From Steromphala cineraria (Eukaryota > Mollusca > Gastropoda > Trochida > Trochidae): a DNA stretch of 64,000 bases. This document shows positions 20,401 through 32,288 of this stretch, in pieces; position 1 is the stretch's first letter; each line of letters starts with the position of its first letter. The DNA is taken from NCBI GenBank assembly GCA_916613615.1, contig OU744735.1, positions 40,931,468 through 40,995,467 on the forward strand. Reading direction: 5' to 3'. Made by a program: the position numbers and the translations under genes. The notes under the pieces are model-generated. The model ran no database searches. It was not told where the DNA came from and was given only the letters and a program-made list of their open reading frames with translations.

Positions 20401-21675
20401 AGATAAACAATTAATCAGAATAGTTGTTTGAATTTAAATCAACACCAACGTTTTACTTAGAAACATATCTCTTATCGGCTTCAATATCTATGTGACAAGT
20501 TAAAGGTTAAATGAAGACATACACTAAAACAATTGTTGGATTGTTAGTATATTTTAAGTTTGTTGTTGGAGATTCATTTCAGCATGGTTCAGTCATTTTG
20601 AGATCAGAAACCTAAAGTAAGGTAAGTCAAAGATAGATAAAACATATGTTTGAACCCAATGAACTGGAAACTGACTTTACTTTGACAAGAAACATAGACA
20701 TGGTAACCCATCACTCACAGGTCAGATACAACTGATTTGCTTCTCAAACTTCAGAGAGAGCTGTTAATTTTTTAAACTGATGAGAGATGTGCTTTGAAGT
20801 GAATGTAGATTCATTTTGCTTAGCATTCTTACGTTTAGTATTTAATTTTCACTCATATATACATGTATGCCAGTCCTGAAATTAGCATGAGATCCCAATC
20901 AAGCACCAAGTCACAAACAAGCTCGGAGTGAAAGATTTATTGATAAGGAGATTCAATACCCACACAGGTCAGACACAAAGGTAACGCTCTCTCAGATATA
21001 GCTGCTTCATGTCAGAGCAAAACCAATAGATATTTTGCAGAAACTAATTTAAGATAAAACAGCATTATCCATTCATTGCGTCAGTGAGCAAGTCAATGAA
21101 TACAAATTCTAGATCATGATCCTTGTATGACAATGAAAGTGTTAAAATAAAAAAGGATTGACTCAATGGGAAGGTTTTAAATGTACTGATTAATTCATCA
21201 AATCATACAATTCTGTATCAAAGATCTTTTGAAGTGATATTGAATATCCAAATGAAATAAGTAATCATTCTAATTTGATTTACCATTGTGATAAGAGGAT
21301 TTTAGGAAACACCACTATTTGTTCCTGTGGATTATCATAGTATGTAGACATTGCAATTGATAACTCTAAAGAAAATATCAACAAATCACAAAACTCGAGC
21401 TGTCTGGCTTCTACATGTAAATTGACAAAGATGACTGTGGTTTAGAAACACAAAAAACTCAAAAGCAAACTTAAATATATGTGTGTTATGTTGTTTTTAC
21501 GGGTATTTTGGGAAGACACTGATAATGCAGAAGTGTTTTCGTCAAAACTTTTACAGCCTTTCTTACAAAAATAATATTGGTGTTAACACGGCTATAAAGG
21601 TCACAACAGAAATATTTAAGGAAAACATATTTCTATCACAATGATACGGACTTTTAAAACATTCCTTAAATCAAT
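20401..21675. other. Noncoding stretch, nothing recognised
   Basis: About 1.3 kb of AT-rich DNA between the direct duplicate and the inverted duplicate. No open frame of 60 or more codons, transposon terminus or tandem repeat was seen. Confidence 0.55.
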
Positions 21676-21834
21676 TATCATAAATATAATTTGAAAACAA
21701 ATAATTTGGAATTGAATTATATACCAGCCCCGATCCCTCTTTCTTGACTTCCGGTGAGCTCTTACAGCCACTATTCAACGTCTATGGAGCTATTGAAAGG
21801 CTCATAATTAGTTTCAGTGAATGAGTACTTTCAG

Positions 21835-21891
21835 ATGTACCCCATCACCGTGACGGGAGAGGAAGGTTCTGTTAAATCAATATGCGGTGAG
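21835..21891 (+). CDS. 57-nt exon-like module, copy 3 (open)
   Basis: Nineteen open codons, MYPITVTGEEGSVKSICGE, preceded by the acceptor-like GAGTACTTTCAG and followed by donor-like GTGAAG. About 120 nt of upstream sequence is also shared with the copies at 9.2 and 32.8 kb, as a duplicated intron would be. The second exon-like motif follows at 22389 on the same strand. Whether this is a functional exon is unknown; no gene family is recognised. Confidence 0.35.
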
Positions 21892-22388
21892 GTGAAGCAG
21901 AGGTACAGTTGGTCACTTGAGAGAAAGAAACATAGTATTAGATAAGCGATCGACATCTGAATGAACGTGCTTCATTTGTGTCCATTCTCATAAGTGTATA
22001 TAAAATATCAAACAAATAAATTGTATCTAAAGGTCAGTTTTTTCTATTAGTTGATCCTACACTTGACCATTTCAAACTAAACGTAATTGATTCTAATTGC
22101 TGCTTTTTAATCAAACCTCAATATATCTTTAGAGATTTTGAAGTCACTAAAAATTTAGGTAGATAATTCTGTATTAAGACAATTCTGCAAGAATTCTGGA
22201 AACAGTCACGATATTTTATGTTTCAACCGTTTGCACAGTAACTGCAATGAGGGATTTTAATATTCCAAAACAGATTCAAAGAAATTATACTTGCGTCCCC
22301 ATAATGAGAAAGTGTTCATTCGCTGTAGGAATTAACCGAATGATGTCTCTGTAGAGTGATTCAGCTAAGTAATTGTCTTATCTCCTAG

Positions 22389-22458
22389 CTGGGGCAACTT
22401 GATAGATAATAACTGTCTGGCGGTTGGTAATTACCTCCTGTACATCATAGACTCTAAT
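22389..22458 (+). CDS. Exon-like motif NCLAVGNYLLYI
   Basis: After an acceptor-like tract (CTTATCTCCTAG) an open stretch reads WGNLIDNNCLAVGNYLLYII then DSN and meets a donor-like GTAGGT. It resembles the minus-strand ORF at 3780-3895 (NGLALGNYLLYIKDSTSK), with the splice donor in the corresponding place. The acceptors of the two copies are in different phases, so at least one copy is degenerate. Function unknown. Confidence 0.3.
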
Positions 22459-24574
22459 GTAGGTTTATGCCGAATATAGAACACACAGTGATAACTCGAC
22501 ATGCTGTAGTCGTCCAAAGGTTAAGATTACATAATTATCTAAATAGATTTTTTTCATCAAGTGTTTCATTGGATGTTGGCAGAAGTACTGGTTATGAGTT
22601 ATAAAACTCAAAACCTTTTAAGGAAACCTATAACAAATCATGAGTTTTAATTGTAGATACCAAAATTTCCATTAATTGACATTTAAGTATATCAGACTAT
22701 TACAGACAACCCATACTTCTTTTGGGACTGTCTCTTTCAATGAAATAAACTAGTGTCAAAAAGAAACGATACAAAGTTTTCAACGTCCTCCGAAACAAAA
22801 TTCTATTACCTGACAGAGTCTAATTTAAGTGTGCCTAACAGGCATATGTCGTGTAAAGAAGTATGCACATTTTCATTCTTCAGGAAAAGATACTTTTGAT
22901 TTTGTGTCTCTTCAAACGCACATGGGGTGCATAAATCGAAATTTCAAGTTGTTTTGTGCACAGAACTTTTGTCATTTCACTAAAAACTTGATAAAGTATT
23001 GAATTTAGGTAAGAAAACAATGTTGTTGATACAATGCACTTTATTTGACATAAATTTGTTGACGCGTCATTGCACTAGAACGTTTTAAAACAAGCGAAAG
23101 TGTCCAATTTCTCCCTGCTTTCTCGCCTAGTTCAGGAGATTCCAGATCGATGTTTTTTTTAAATGCATGTTTCTCGCAAACATGAAAAGATAATGTTTCA
23201 ACATTTTGCAAAGAGGAAAGTTGACTACTGAAGAAATGATATATAACTATGTTTTAGTCTTATCAATCTGCAGTGGATTGAGTTATTTAGCAAATTCTAT
23301 GGTAACGTTTCTTTTGGACACTAGTTTAGATAAGAATATGCTTTCTACTGACGTGTCACATGTTCACTAAGACTTATAATAAATACAAATTGAAAAACTA
23401 ACAGACAAAGCTATTTGAAGAAATCAAGAACTAAACATTTTATAGTAATTTCAGCAGCTGAAACAACTAAGTGTGTCGGTGATGTCTTAACATCATCATT
23501 TCAGACTGTTAATGTCAACGTGAAGATGACTGAAAAAAGATATTTGTCTCTGCTAACTCACAAATAAAGAAGAATGGTCGATCAATGTAGGTTCTTATTT
23601 TTATTGCTCATATGAGATTTAAATAACCTGTTCTGTTAGCTTTCTTTTCGCAGTCTTGTTACATTGTAGTTTTGGAAAATGTCACAAACACGCTGTACTT
23701 TAATCGATTTTACTTTTTATTGCATATAAACTATAATGTATTCATAGATTATCATACACATTTACATTGAATAATGCAACAATGGCTTCTAATTCCACAC
23801 CAAGGCATTTCTTAGTCGTAGTGCCGATGAATGGCTTAAAGACCCATTTTCTGATCTCAATATCTTTAAAAGTAAGTTTACAGTTTTCCTTGTATTTCTG
23901 GCAAAAGTTTGCGACAAACCTAGGGTAAATGGGACCACAATTCTCTAAATAGGACATAATTTATCAAAATCACCGAAACGGCAGCTGACATGAAGGCAAA
24001 TCAAATGCGGCCATCTCACAACTGCCGGTTTCTAAATATAGGCTTGAAAACGGTCACTGTCCCCCCAGACTAGATTTTATTCTATTTTTCTCCAAATTAG
24101 GTTCATGTCACAGTTGATACCCATAGAACGACACGGTGTAAATCCTACACACATAATGATTACGTCATCAACAGGGGGTTTGTTTATTTGCTGTGCCCTT
24201 TTCTAGGGGGTACTGTGCTTTGAGCGTCGAAATAACAATGTTTTTGTTGATAAATCAATGTAAATGTGATATCACAAATTTGATTTAAGATTTATATTCT
24301 CAATAACTAAATTTCATCCCTAACCGCAATTAAGTATGAAAATGGGTCTTTAACCTTTCATTGTTTCATCTGTTCAAAAGTTTTAATTCAATGTGCATAT
24401 AATGTAGTGTAATATTTATTATATAAATTATATATGATGTATTCTTGTATAAACTTGTATGTAAATATGTATATAAACTGAAATAAACTGTACTGTAATA
24501 AAATATATGAACAGGTCCCAAGCTTGTAATCCCTTGTTAATCCCTTCATTGTTACCTGGTTAACTACGGAAGGC
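22459..24574. other. Duplicated noncoding sequence
   Basis: Partly homologous to 7.8-9.1 kb in inverted orientation. The 71-codon minus ORF at 23742-23957 (NCGPIYPRFVANFCQKYKEN) has protein-like composition but no recognisable domain and no preserved counterpart in the other copy. No other feature was supported. Confidence 0.45.
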
Positions 24575-24622
24575 TGCATTACCCCCTGAACCTGAGTCTG
24601 CATTACCCCCTGAACCTGAGTC
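24575..24622. repeat. Two-copy 24-bp tandem repeat
   Basis: TGCATTACCCCCTGAACCTG plus AGTC is present twice in direct succession and is followed by AGGGGGCA, which can pair with the CCCCCT of the second copy. Confidence 0.9.
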
Positions 24623-24905
24623 AGGGGGCACAGTCATATATAGTCATTTATGGGCTGTAGACATTTCGCGAACACGATACACTAAGATATGTAGAATGTA
24701 GCACACACTATGATCTCTTTCACTATTTATCTCTTCGTGCAAAGACAGGAGGTCAGAGCTATATGCCTCACACAATATACACCTTACTCAGTGTCATGCT
24801 GACTGCAATTTGTATCTTCGTCAAAATATGTATACAACAGTGATTGAAGTGATATTTTGATTATAACAACTGCCAAATTGGCACACTTTAATCACTTGTG
24901 TACAC

Positions 24906-26155
24906 TGAAGATCAAAAGAAACTTGTCACCCTAAAATTTTGAATATTTCCAAAACGGATTTGAACCCATGTCTGTAACTTGTAGGAGCAGTGCACACAAA
25001 CGCAACAACCTCATTTCCAAAGAACGAGACTTGTACATTCGTTAGGGCACGTGCTGTGTCTCAAAAGCCAAGAATGCGTTGTTTTTCATTTTCATGAAAT
25101 ATGCATGCACAGACTACTATATAAACCAATAAGAATTGTAAATTGCCATCACATCAACCAAAAAACATCAAAACAATGGCTCGTTTGACTGCTTAAGAGA
25201 GAGAGGGTATTGGCATGGGACTGGTGGGGACAAAGAAATCAACAAAAGCCAGAAGACTTGGATGTACACGCCAGTGCATAACTATGTTGTTACATTTGTA
25301 CCATTAGACTGGCACAACACTGGACAGACCTCGAAGCGCCAGACCTCGTGTAACAACACCAAGAGAAGACCGTTTCCTTTGCACTTTGCATCTTCGGAAC
25401 GATCCCTGTCAGTGATGGAATCGGCAGCAACGGCACTCGGTCGTCGGATTAGTCGACACACAGTAAGGAGACGATTACGTCATTCTGGTATAAGAGCCTA
25501 CCGACCTCTTCATGGGATGGCACTGTCCGTTTTGCCAGAGTTCGATGGGCACAATGTGTATGCAGCAGCGCGAATGGCAAAGGGTGCTGTTTACCGACGA
25601 GAGTAAGTTTAACCTTTTCCATGCAGATGGGAGAGTACAAGAATATTGTCGTGTACATGAAAGAGCAGCTCCTTATTGTGTTCAAGAGGTCCATCAAAAA
25701 GGCGGAGGTGGTATCATGGTTTGGGGCGAAATTTGTGGGGACCAAAAGACACGTCTGGTGATCATAGGTGGCAACATGAATGCACAATGCTATGTGGATG
25801 AAGTTATGAGGCCAGTAGCTGTGCCATTCCTACAGCAGCGACCAATGGGAACCCTTCTACAGCAGGACAATGCGCCTCCCCATACAGCCGTGATCACTAA
25901 GGACTACCTAAACAACGCCAACGCCAAGGTATTGCCCTGGCCATCACGTTCACCTGATCTGTCTCCCATAGAGCACCTGTTAGAGGATCTTGATAGAAGG
26001 TTAAATAACCGTCCCAACCCACTAGTTACTCTCCAAGAACTTGAACACGCCTAAATGGTAAGTGGGATCAGATTCCTGCTGACGTCATCAAAAGATTGAC
26101 GTCTTCCATGGGAAGAAGGTGTTTGTCATAGCACTGGCTTAGGAAGTTATATTTG
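24906..26155 (+). mobile_element. Decayed Tc1-like (DD34E) transposon
   Basis: The transposase relic at 25176-26130 lies in a block with no match to the flanking duplication. The left edge is set by the end of the duplicated sequence at about 24905. The right edge is a guess from the end of the coding relic. Clear terminal inverted repeats and a TA duplication were not found by eye. Confidence 0.6.
25176..26130 (+). pseudogene. Tc1-like transposase pseudogene
   Basis: Cut-and-paste transposase of the Tc1/mariner superfamily. The start MARLTA is followed at codon 7 by TAA. A frame then encodes the paired HTH region in pieces: KKSTKARRLGCTRQCITML, then a RPRVTTP-type hinge in another frame, then ISRHTVRRRLRHSGIRAYRP. 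From 25512 the catalytic part is open: LFTDESKFNLF with the first Asp, GGGGIMVWGEI, LLQQDNAPPHTAV with the second Asp, and SPDLSPIEHL with Glu. Exactly 34 residues lie between the second Asp and the Glu (DD34E). The C-terminus breaks after LVTLQELEHA (stop at about 26052). At least one stop and two frameshifts make it inactive, although the catalytic triad survives. Confidence 0.92.
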
Positions 26156-26478
26156 AATAAACAAATCAATCAAATTTCAAAAAGAACCATAACACATCGA
26201 ATTTGTTCCTTAAACGAAGTTTTAATGCCCTAGGCCGTACGGGCTCAAAAAGCGATGCCTGCATGAACAGAGGTTAGTCTGATATCCCCCCCGATAACAT
26301 CGTTTGGAAGTGGATAAATCATTTTATTATTTATAGCTAGTAACCTGTTATTGATATTTGTAAATGATTATATATTGAAAATGCTCTTTTGGAAACAAAA
26401 ACCAATCAATAACAATTATTTGAACTGTATTCAGTATATATTTGTTTCTCTGAAATACACAAAAAAAACTATTGGCTT
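26156..26478. other. Noncoding spacer
   Basis: AT-rich sequence between the Tc1 relic and the next MITE. No feature seen. Confidence 0.5.
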
Positions 26479-26482
26479 TTAA

Positions 26483-26839
26483 AGGGGCAGTAGCACGTTT
26501 TTTGATAATTTTATATTTAAAATATTTCACTGATAATTGTAAGTTTATGCTATATGTACTATTTTGACAGAGCCAAAAATCTCATTACACAAATCAATCA
26601 TCCATAGTCAGAGGACAAATTATGAAGATTAACATAAAATCCATTGGCGGCCATTTTTGTGTGAACACCTTTAATTCATTTTGTGTAAGAAAATGGAATC
26701 GCATGGCTAAACTTTACGTTATATTTTTGAATTATTACTGCTTTAGTTAGTTTAAGGACATTGTCTTTCAATTGGAACCATTAGTTTTCATTTTCCTGAC
26801 ATCAACTTATATTCCCCCTAAAAACGTGCTACTGCCCCT
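26483..26839 (+). mobile_element. TTAA-type MITE, copy 2 (best preserved)
   Basis: Flanked on both sides by TTAA (26479-26482 and 26840-26843). Ends are AGGGGCAGTAGCACGTTTTT and AAAACGTGCTACTGCCCCT. The 357-bp interior carries the family landmark GGCGGCCATTTTTGTGTGAA. No ORF. This copy defines the family here. Confidence 0.92.
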
Positions 26840-28915
26840 TTAAGCTCATTAGCATGTATGATATAATATCGGTGTAATGCTATCATAGTCTGCGTTCAGA
26901 ATCCATTCCAGGGTAACTGATTTCATGATATCATGTATCATGTACAGTACATTATTAAAAAACTCATCATTTTCCAACAATCATTGTTCATCCTTCATCG
27001 TCCTGTGAATCTTTAGAAGTAGAGAAAGGTTATTCAAAGAGTTTTATCCCTGGTGCTAGTTTGTTTCATAAAAACATACGTTATTGAATCAAAACTAAGA
27101 AATCAATGACAACGTCACAACAGAATTAATTCAATTCAATTCTGCAATCACTAAAGCTCATGCAATCAGAGTTTGTGTCAAGTCAAATAACCATTTTTTT
27201 AACAATCATCATAAGCCTATCACTCAACATATATGACCATAGTATGACCATGGTTTCCAAACGCTTAGAGCATACCGGCGAAAAGTTTTGTAGTGAATAA
27301 AATGTAGTCTTTACACTGAAGTTTTTCAAGGATGAGGAAGGAATTTAATTGTTACCAACCCGGGTATAAAGGTGAAAAGATTTGCCATTATATCTGCTAT
27401 TGCAAAATAACTTAACCCCAATCTGTCATAAGCGGACCTTGGCGTCATTATATTGTGAGGTCACATCGAACGAATGCACGAGTTATGCTTGCACATTTTT
27501 ACAGCACTGGTCAAATAACTGAAACAAAATAATTGTATAATTATTTAAGAGATTAACTTTTTTCCAGAGTAAAGAATGATCTGCTCCTTTCATCTCAGCC
27601 AAAGAGTTTGAGTCTGGAATTGCATGTAATAGATGGGATCACAGTCTGATCACAGAAACATAATCATATTTACTCCCACACCCCTAGACACATTGTGCAT
27701 TTATTGAGAAATATGATCTTCTTATAGGACAGACTGATATCCGTTGGGAATAGTCCTGTTTACTAGCATGTGAATAGAATTCTTGTAATCTTGTGGGCAA
27801 GGACATTATAGCACTGTCGTTGTGTCTAATCAACTTGTGATCCATAGACCTAGAGTGGAATCACTCTTGGGACTGGAAAGTATTAACAGTTATTACCAGA
27901 AAATATCACACACATGATGTAAGTGGCATTGCTAGATTCAGTTAGAACAAGCAGAGGTTTGTTGTTACAAAATGTGGTGTTTATGGTGCCGAAAGATTCT
28001 CTCCCCATAGAGAGAGTTGCAGTTAAGGTGGGGGAGGGGAGGAAGAAGTCTGATTGTGTAGTCAGCTTAAAAGTCTTCTTTTTGACGACTGATTCGCTGC
28101 AAAGGTCACACAAGAATTGTTTCCATTAGTAGAAACGTTTAAAATGGTTCCAAATGTTCAAATTCTGTCGAAAGAGGATTCCAAGAGGAACTTGGCGGAA
28201 ACTCGCAAACTAACCTTATTCAAACAAGATGACTTGAAATATCCCTTCAAGGAAGTAATTTAGTAAGACTAGTACCTGTACCTACTAACTGCAGTGATTT
28301 AACCTGGTAAGACGTACACATTTTATGGAATGCTAAATCTTCCTTCATTTCAATTTTGGGGGATGCTTGAATCGAAGCAAAACCTGTGTGTAGGAGTAAG
28401 CATAAGACCACAGAGGACTACTATTTACTGTAACATTGATTTTAGAATTTAATCCAGACTCTTTGGGCAGGTTTATTTGTAAATCCCAATCTTGTGTTTT
28501 CTTACGATAAAGGGAATTAAAGCCTAGTTCATCCACTTCTAGACTGAAATTATTTCTTAGTATTGTTCGGCAAATTTAGTTAGTACAACCGTTCATAATT
28601 TGCAAGTCAGCTGTAAATGCACTCTGACTTTTTAGGTATTGTTTTCGTTTTGTTGTAAAGTTATGTATTGTGCTGTTAATCTAATTGGCAGTCGATTTAT
28701 CACGCGATGGAAGACATACCAGAGACGTATATGTCCGCATTCTATAGGTGTTTAAAAGATGTAACAAATCACCTGACACTGACTCTCAGTCACTAAACTG
28801 AAATTTAAACACAGCTTTGAAACAGAACATTTGTAGATAAAGAGTGACATAAGAGATATCAAGGTCACAACACACAATTTGAAGGAATCCTATAAACGTA
28901 AAAAGCCTGGCATTA

Positions 28916-28968
28916 ATTAGCAGCCCCGTCTAAGGACGGGGCTGCTATCAGTTTTTGTGAAGTTTCCA

Positions 28969-29005
<37 letters not shown>

Positions 29006-30236
29006 ACTCGTACTACTAGCTATAACTTTTTTCCACTAAGCTTTCCAGAACTCTTATTCATACCTTACTACTCATACCTCGGGGGAACGATTTTGACACG
29101 TTCACTTTCAAGGTCAAAGGTCAAGGTCACGAGCTATGTATTCACTCTAAGAATTCCTTGTAAACGCGGTAACTTGAAAAGTTTTTGTGCTATGAAGCTC
29201 TAACTTGGTATATATCATCCTTGGAAAAGTAAAAAATCTTGAACAGGTTTTGGCTACAATCCGTCAAAGGTCAAGGTCACAGCAAGGTCATGACGTAAGC
29301 ATGTTTTAGCGAAAATGCTTTATTTTAACTATGAACACTTTTAATCAATACATGATTGTTATACTCAATAAAAGTGTTCAATGATTGTGTGACCTTGAAG
29401 GTCAAAGGTCAAGGTCATGAGATATGAGTTATTACAAAATGCACTAAATTGGGGTATAACTTTATCCCATTTAGCTTTTCAGAACTCATGAACATGTCTA
29501 AATGTTAATACTTCCAGGGAATCATTATGACGTGTTCACTTTCAAGTTCAAAGGTCAAGGTCACGAGTTATAAAATCACCGCAAAATTCTTTGTAAACAC
29601 GGTAACTTGAAAAGTTTTTGTGCCATGAAGCTCTAACTTGGTATATATCATCCTTGGAAAAGTAAAAAATTTTGAAAAGGTTTCGGCTACAATCTGTCAA
29701 AGGTCAAGGTCACAGCAAGGTCATGACTTAAGCATTGTTTAGCGAAAATGCTTAATTTTAACTATGATCGCTTTTAATCAATACATGATTGTTATACTCA
29801 ATAAAAAGTGTTCAATTATTGTGTGACCTTGAAGGTCAAAGGTCAAGGTCATGAGATATGAGTTATTGCAATTCCTTGTAAACACAATAACTTGAAAAGT
29901 TTTTGTGCTATGAAGTTTAGATTTTGTATATATTATCTCTTGAGAAGTACAACATTTTCAAAAAGTTTTGGGTACTAACTGTCGAAGGTCAAGGTCACAG
30001 CAAGGTAAACATATATGGAGAAAATGGATTAATTTAATTTTTAACACTTTATTTCATTACAATAATGTTATACTCAATGAAATGTGTTCATTGATTGTGT
30101 GACCTTGAGTGTCAAAGGTCAAGGTCACGAGAAAATTCTCAATTTGGTGAGGCCTGTAAAAGGCGGAACAGGGTAAGGCGAAACCCAAAGTTCCGGGGCT
30201 GCTCTGCTTTTGCGGTATCCCGCAAACGCTAATCTA
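28916..30236 (+). repeat. AGGTCA direct-repeat array element
   Basis: Begins ATTAGCAGCCCCGTC and ends CGGGGCTGCTCT…GCTAAT, an imperfect inverted-repeat relationship. Just inside the left end is the hairpin CAGCCCCGTC/GACGGGGCTG. The body is about two and a half to three tandem units with period near 430 bp (GTAACTTGAAAAGTTTTTGTG-type landmarks at about 29169, 29602 and 29889). Eight clusters contain AGGTCAAGGTCA, at about 29115, 29266, 29403, 29550, 29700, 29836, 29983 and 30115; several add a third half-site to form AGGTCA-A-AGGTCA. Such repeats are known to be abundant in mollusc genomes. No protein is encoded. Confidence 0.8.
28971..29005. repeat. (GCC)n microsatellite
   Basis: About 11.7 uninterrupted units of GCC, striking in AT-rich surroundings. 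It sits near the left end of the AGGTCA-array element and appears to belong to it. Confidence 0.95.
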
Positions 30237-31180
30237 GTTTTTTCTGACATTATATGATAAAGAGATCATTGACATACAAATATGTGTTTTATGCTCGCAC
30301 AAAGGTTCAAATGATAAATATTTTATTCCTATTATATGATATTAATGATATCCAAACACACTCGGTTTATGATTTCTTTATAGTGTTTTTTTCAGCTTTA
30401 GATCGATATAGACCCAAAGGGGAAAAAAAGTTCCTGAATTCAACTTATATGTGTATCTCACACTGTTACTAACCTACATGTACATATCATAATTGTAAAA
30501 TTTAGGGCTAAAATAATTATGGATATAATTTGAATTGAAATTTCCTAATCTTCACAGTTATGACTAGGGATGTTTCAATTCTTAAAACCTTGCTGTTTCT
30601 AAAGGTAGAATTTCAGATACATGTTCGTAAAGTTTTTTTTACACATATTCTTGTGATTCTACAACACTTCTCTTTTATTGCATATAATATCCCTTGGTAC
30701 ACAAAGAACCTTTGCTGTTCTAATCTTTTAAAGATAAAGTCAATTAAATTTTTCTTTTGAATTCATTTTGACTTTATTTTATGGCACAGATGGCAATTGA
30801 TACTTTTCCTAGAATCCAAAACGACTTATTTGAATGGTATATGTATGTAGGAAGTGTTTTAGAAAAAAACCACAACACATTCACGATTTCCTTGTTATGA
30901 AAAACACGACGTGTCAAAGTTTGTCTTACTGAGAATTTAAAATAGTGTACATCTACATGTACATGCTGCGGCCTTACGCTAGCCCATTGTAGAAATACAA
31001 TACGAGCACCCTCTGCAAATGAGGGGAATTTTCTTACTGTCTAACTGTACACTGCTGAAAGTACATCTTCCACACACACCATACTGAAAACGGTTCTAAA
31101 CAGCAGCAGCTTGCTGTCGATACTGTGAAAGCATATCATTTGAAGTACAGTAATTTGATAGTGTTTTATATACAAAGTAC

Positions 31181-31310
31181 AGCGAACAAATTTTGAAGTC
31201 CCGTCCCTATATAATATCATTAAAATTATATGCGTATAGCGAACACCGGATATAGCGAACTAAATTCGTTGGTCTCTTGGAGTTCGTTTCATATCCGAGT
31301 GCTACTGTAC
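31181..31310. mobile_element. 130-bp TAGCGAAC-repeat insertion
   Basis: Absent from the paralogous site at about 20245 (AAAGTACATTGATC). The insert lies between AAGTAC and a second GTAC and contains repeated CGAAC motifs: AGCGAACAAA, TAGCGAACACCGGATA, TAGCGAACTAAATTCG and GTTCG on the other strand. Short non-coding element; class unknown. The duplicated GTAC is a likely target duplication. Confidence 0.7.
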
Positions 31311-31483
31311 ATCGATCTTAAATTGAGTTAACATTGTTCAGCCAAACATAAATACTTTGGGATCTTTGGATCAAAACAAATTTATTGTATGAACTACGAT
31401 TTAACTCCTTTTCATAATGTATGAAGGATTTAACCATTACTTTTATTATAAAGGTACACCTTCTAGTTGTTGGTTTTTTTAAA

Positions 31484-32226
31484 TCTTACAATTCCCTCCA
31501 CATGACAATTTATAAAATAAAAGATTACACAAGTCATATGTTGTACTTAATTTTCAAAATCGGTGCACGAATGAGACTTCCGTCCAAACAAGAGCTTGTT
31601 CCATGTAAAAACGATGTTCATTTAATTCATAAACGTCAACGTAATTTCTAGCCTTCAATATTTTTACTGAACAATGCATTTTACTTCCGCGTTAATACGT
31701 TTGAACAAGATAGGTAAATTTGCTGTTAGTAGGAGAAACGCGCACCTGCGTTTGGTTTACTCATTGAAAGTGTGTTTAATATTTTTATTCGTCACAACAT
31801 AAAAATTTATTCTTATAATTTTCACACCATGAGAAAGCTTTTAAATTGTGTTGTGGAAATATTGACGTCTTTATTATTTACGGAATTTCGTCACACACGT
31901 TTGTCGTTTGTATGTCAATGGATAAAATTTCGATAACGTGCAAATTGATAATCAATGTTGTGTTGGTAAATACCGACTAGAGCATGGAGCTCGTTGACAT
32001 TTTATACATCAAAAGAAATCACCACACACAAGATAATATCTAAGTAAATTCGGAAAACTTCAACAACTCAAACATTTCATAATTTAATTCAAATCACGCA
32101 AATGTCAAGAACATAAAACTCATGTTTATATGCTATTATTTTTTTGGCTGAATTAAGATCCAAATATTACGGCTTTTACAACGTTTTGACTATGCTCAAG
32201 GTTCAATCACATCCATTTATCATTAG
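31484..32226 (-). repeat. Inverted duplication, right arm
   Basis: Reverse complement of 15878-16592. It contains a 76-codon plus ORF (31421-31651) and the other arm contains a minus ORF (16123-16368), but these do not correspond as conserved proteins. The arm ends against a TTAA-MITE fragment. Confidence 0.85.
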
Positions 32227-32288
32227 CATACAATTATCAGTGAAAAATTGAAAATATAAAATTGTCAAAGAAACGTGCTACTGCCCCT
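32226..32288 (-). mobile_element. TTAA-type MITE, terminal fragment
   Basis: Last about 60 bp of the family: AAAATATAAAATTGTCAAAG then AAACGTGCTACTGCCCCT, followed by TA. The other end is missing, replaced by the inverted arm. Confidence 0.8.

Larger units (their letters stand above)
21676..24905 (-). repeat. Segmental duplication, right copy (inverted mate at 7.1-9.4 kb)
   Basis: Blocks match the reverse complement of 7080-9372 in inverted order. This copy is longer and keeps both exon-like motifs (21835-21891 and 22389-22458). The right end of the match, 24850-24905, ends where the Tc1-like element begins (CACTTGTGTACAC|TGAAGATC), so the transposon sits at the duplication edge. Confidence 0.7.
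28465..30342. mobile_element. 1.9-kb insert unique to duplicate 2
   Basis: The paralogue reads continuously from GACTCTT to TAATGATTTTCAAACACA at about 19486; here 1,878 bp intervene. The insert contains unique sequence (28465-28915), then the AGGTCA-array element at 28916-30236, then about 100 bp. It may be more than one event. No ORF with a known domain. Confidence 0.65.
26937..31450 (+). repeat. Direct segmental duplication, copy 2
   Basis: Collinear with 16980-20400. It differs from copy 1 by lacking the 820-bp insert and by gaining two of its own: 28465-30342 and 31181-31310. This gives reciprocal empty sites that date the inserts after the duplication. No conserved coding frame was found. 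Confidence 0.85.
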
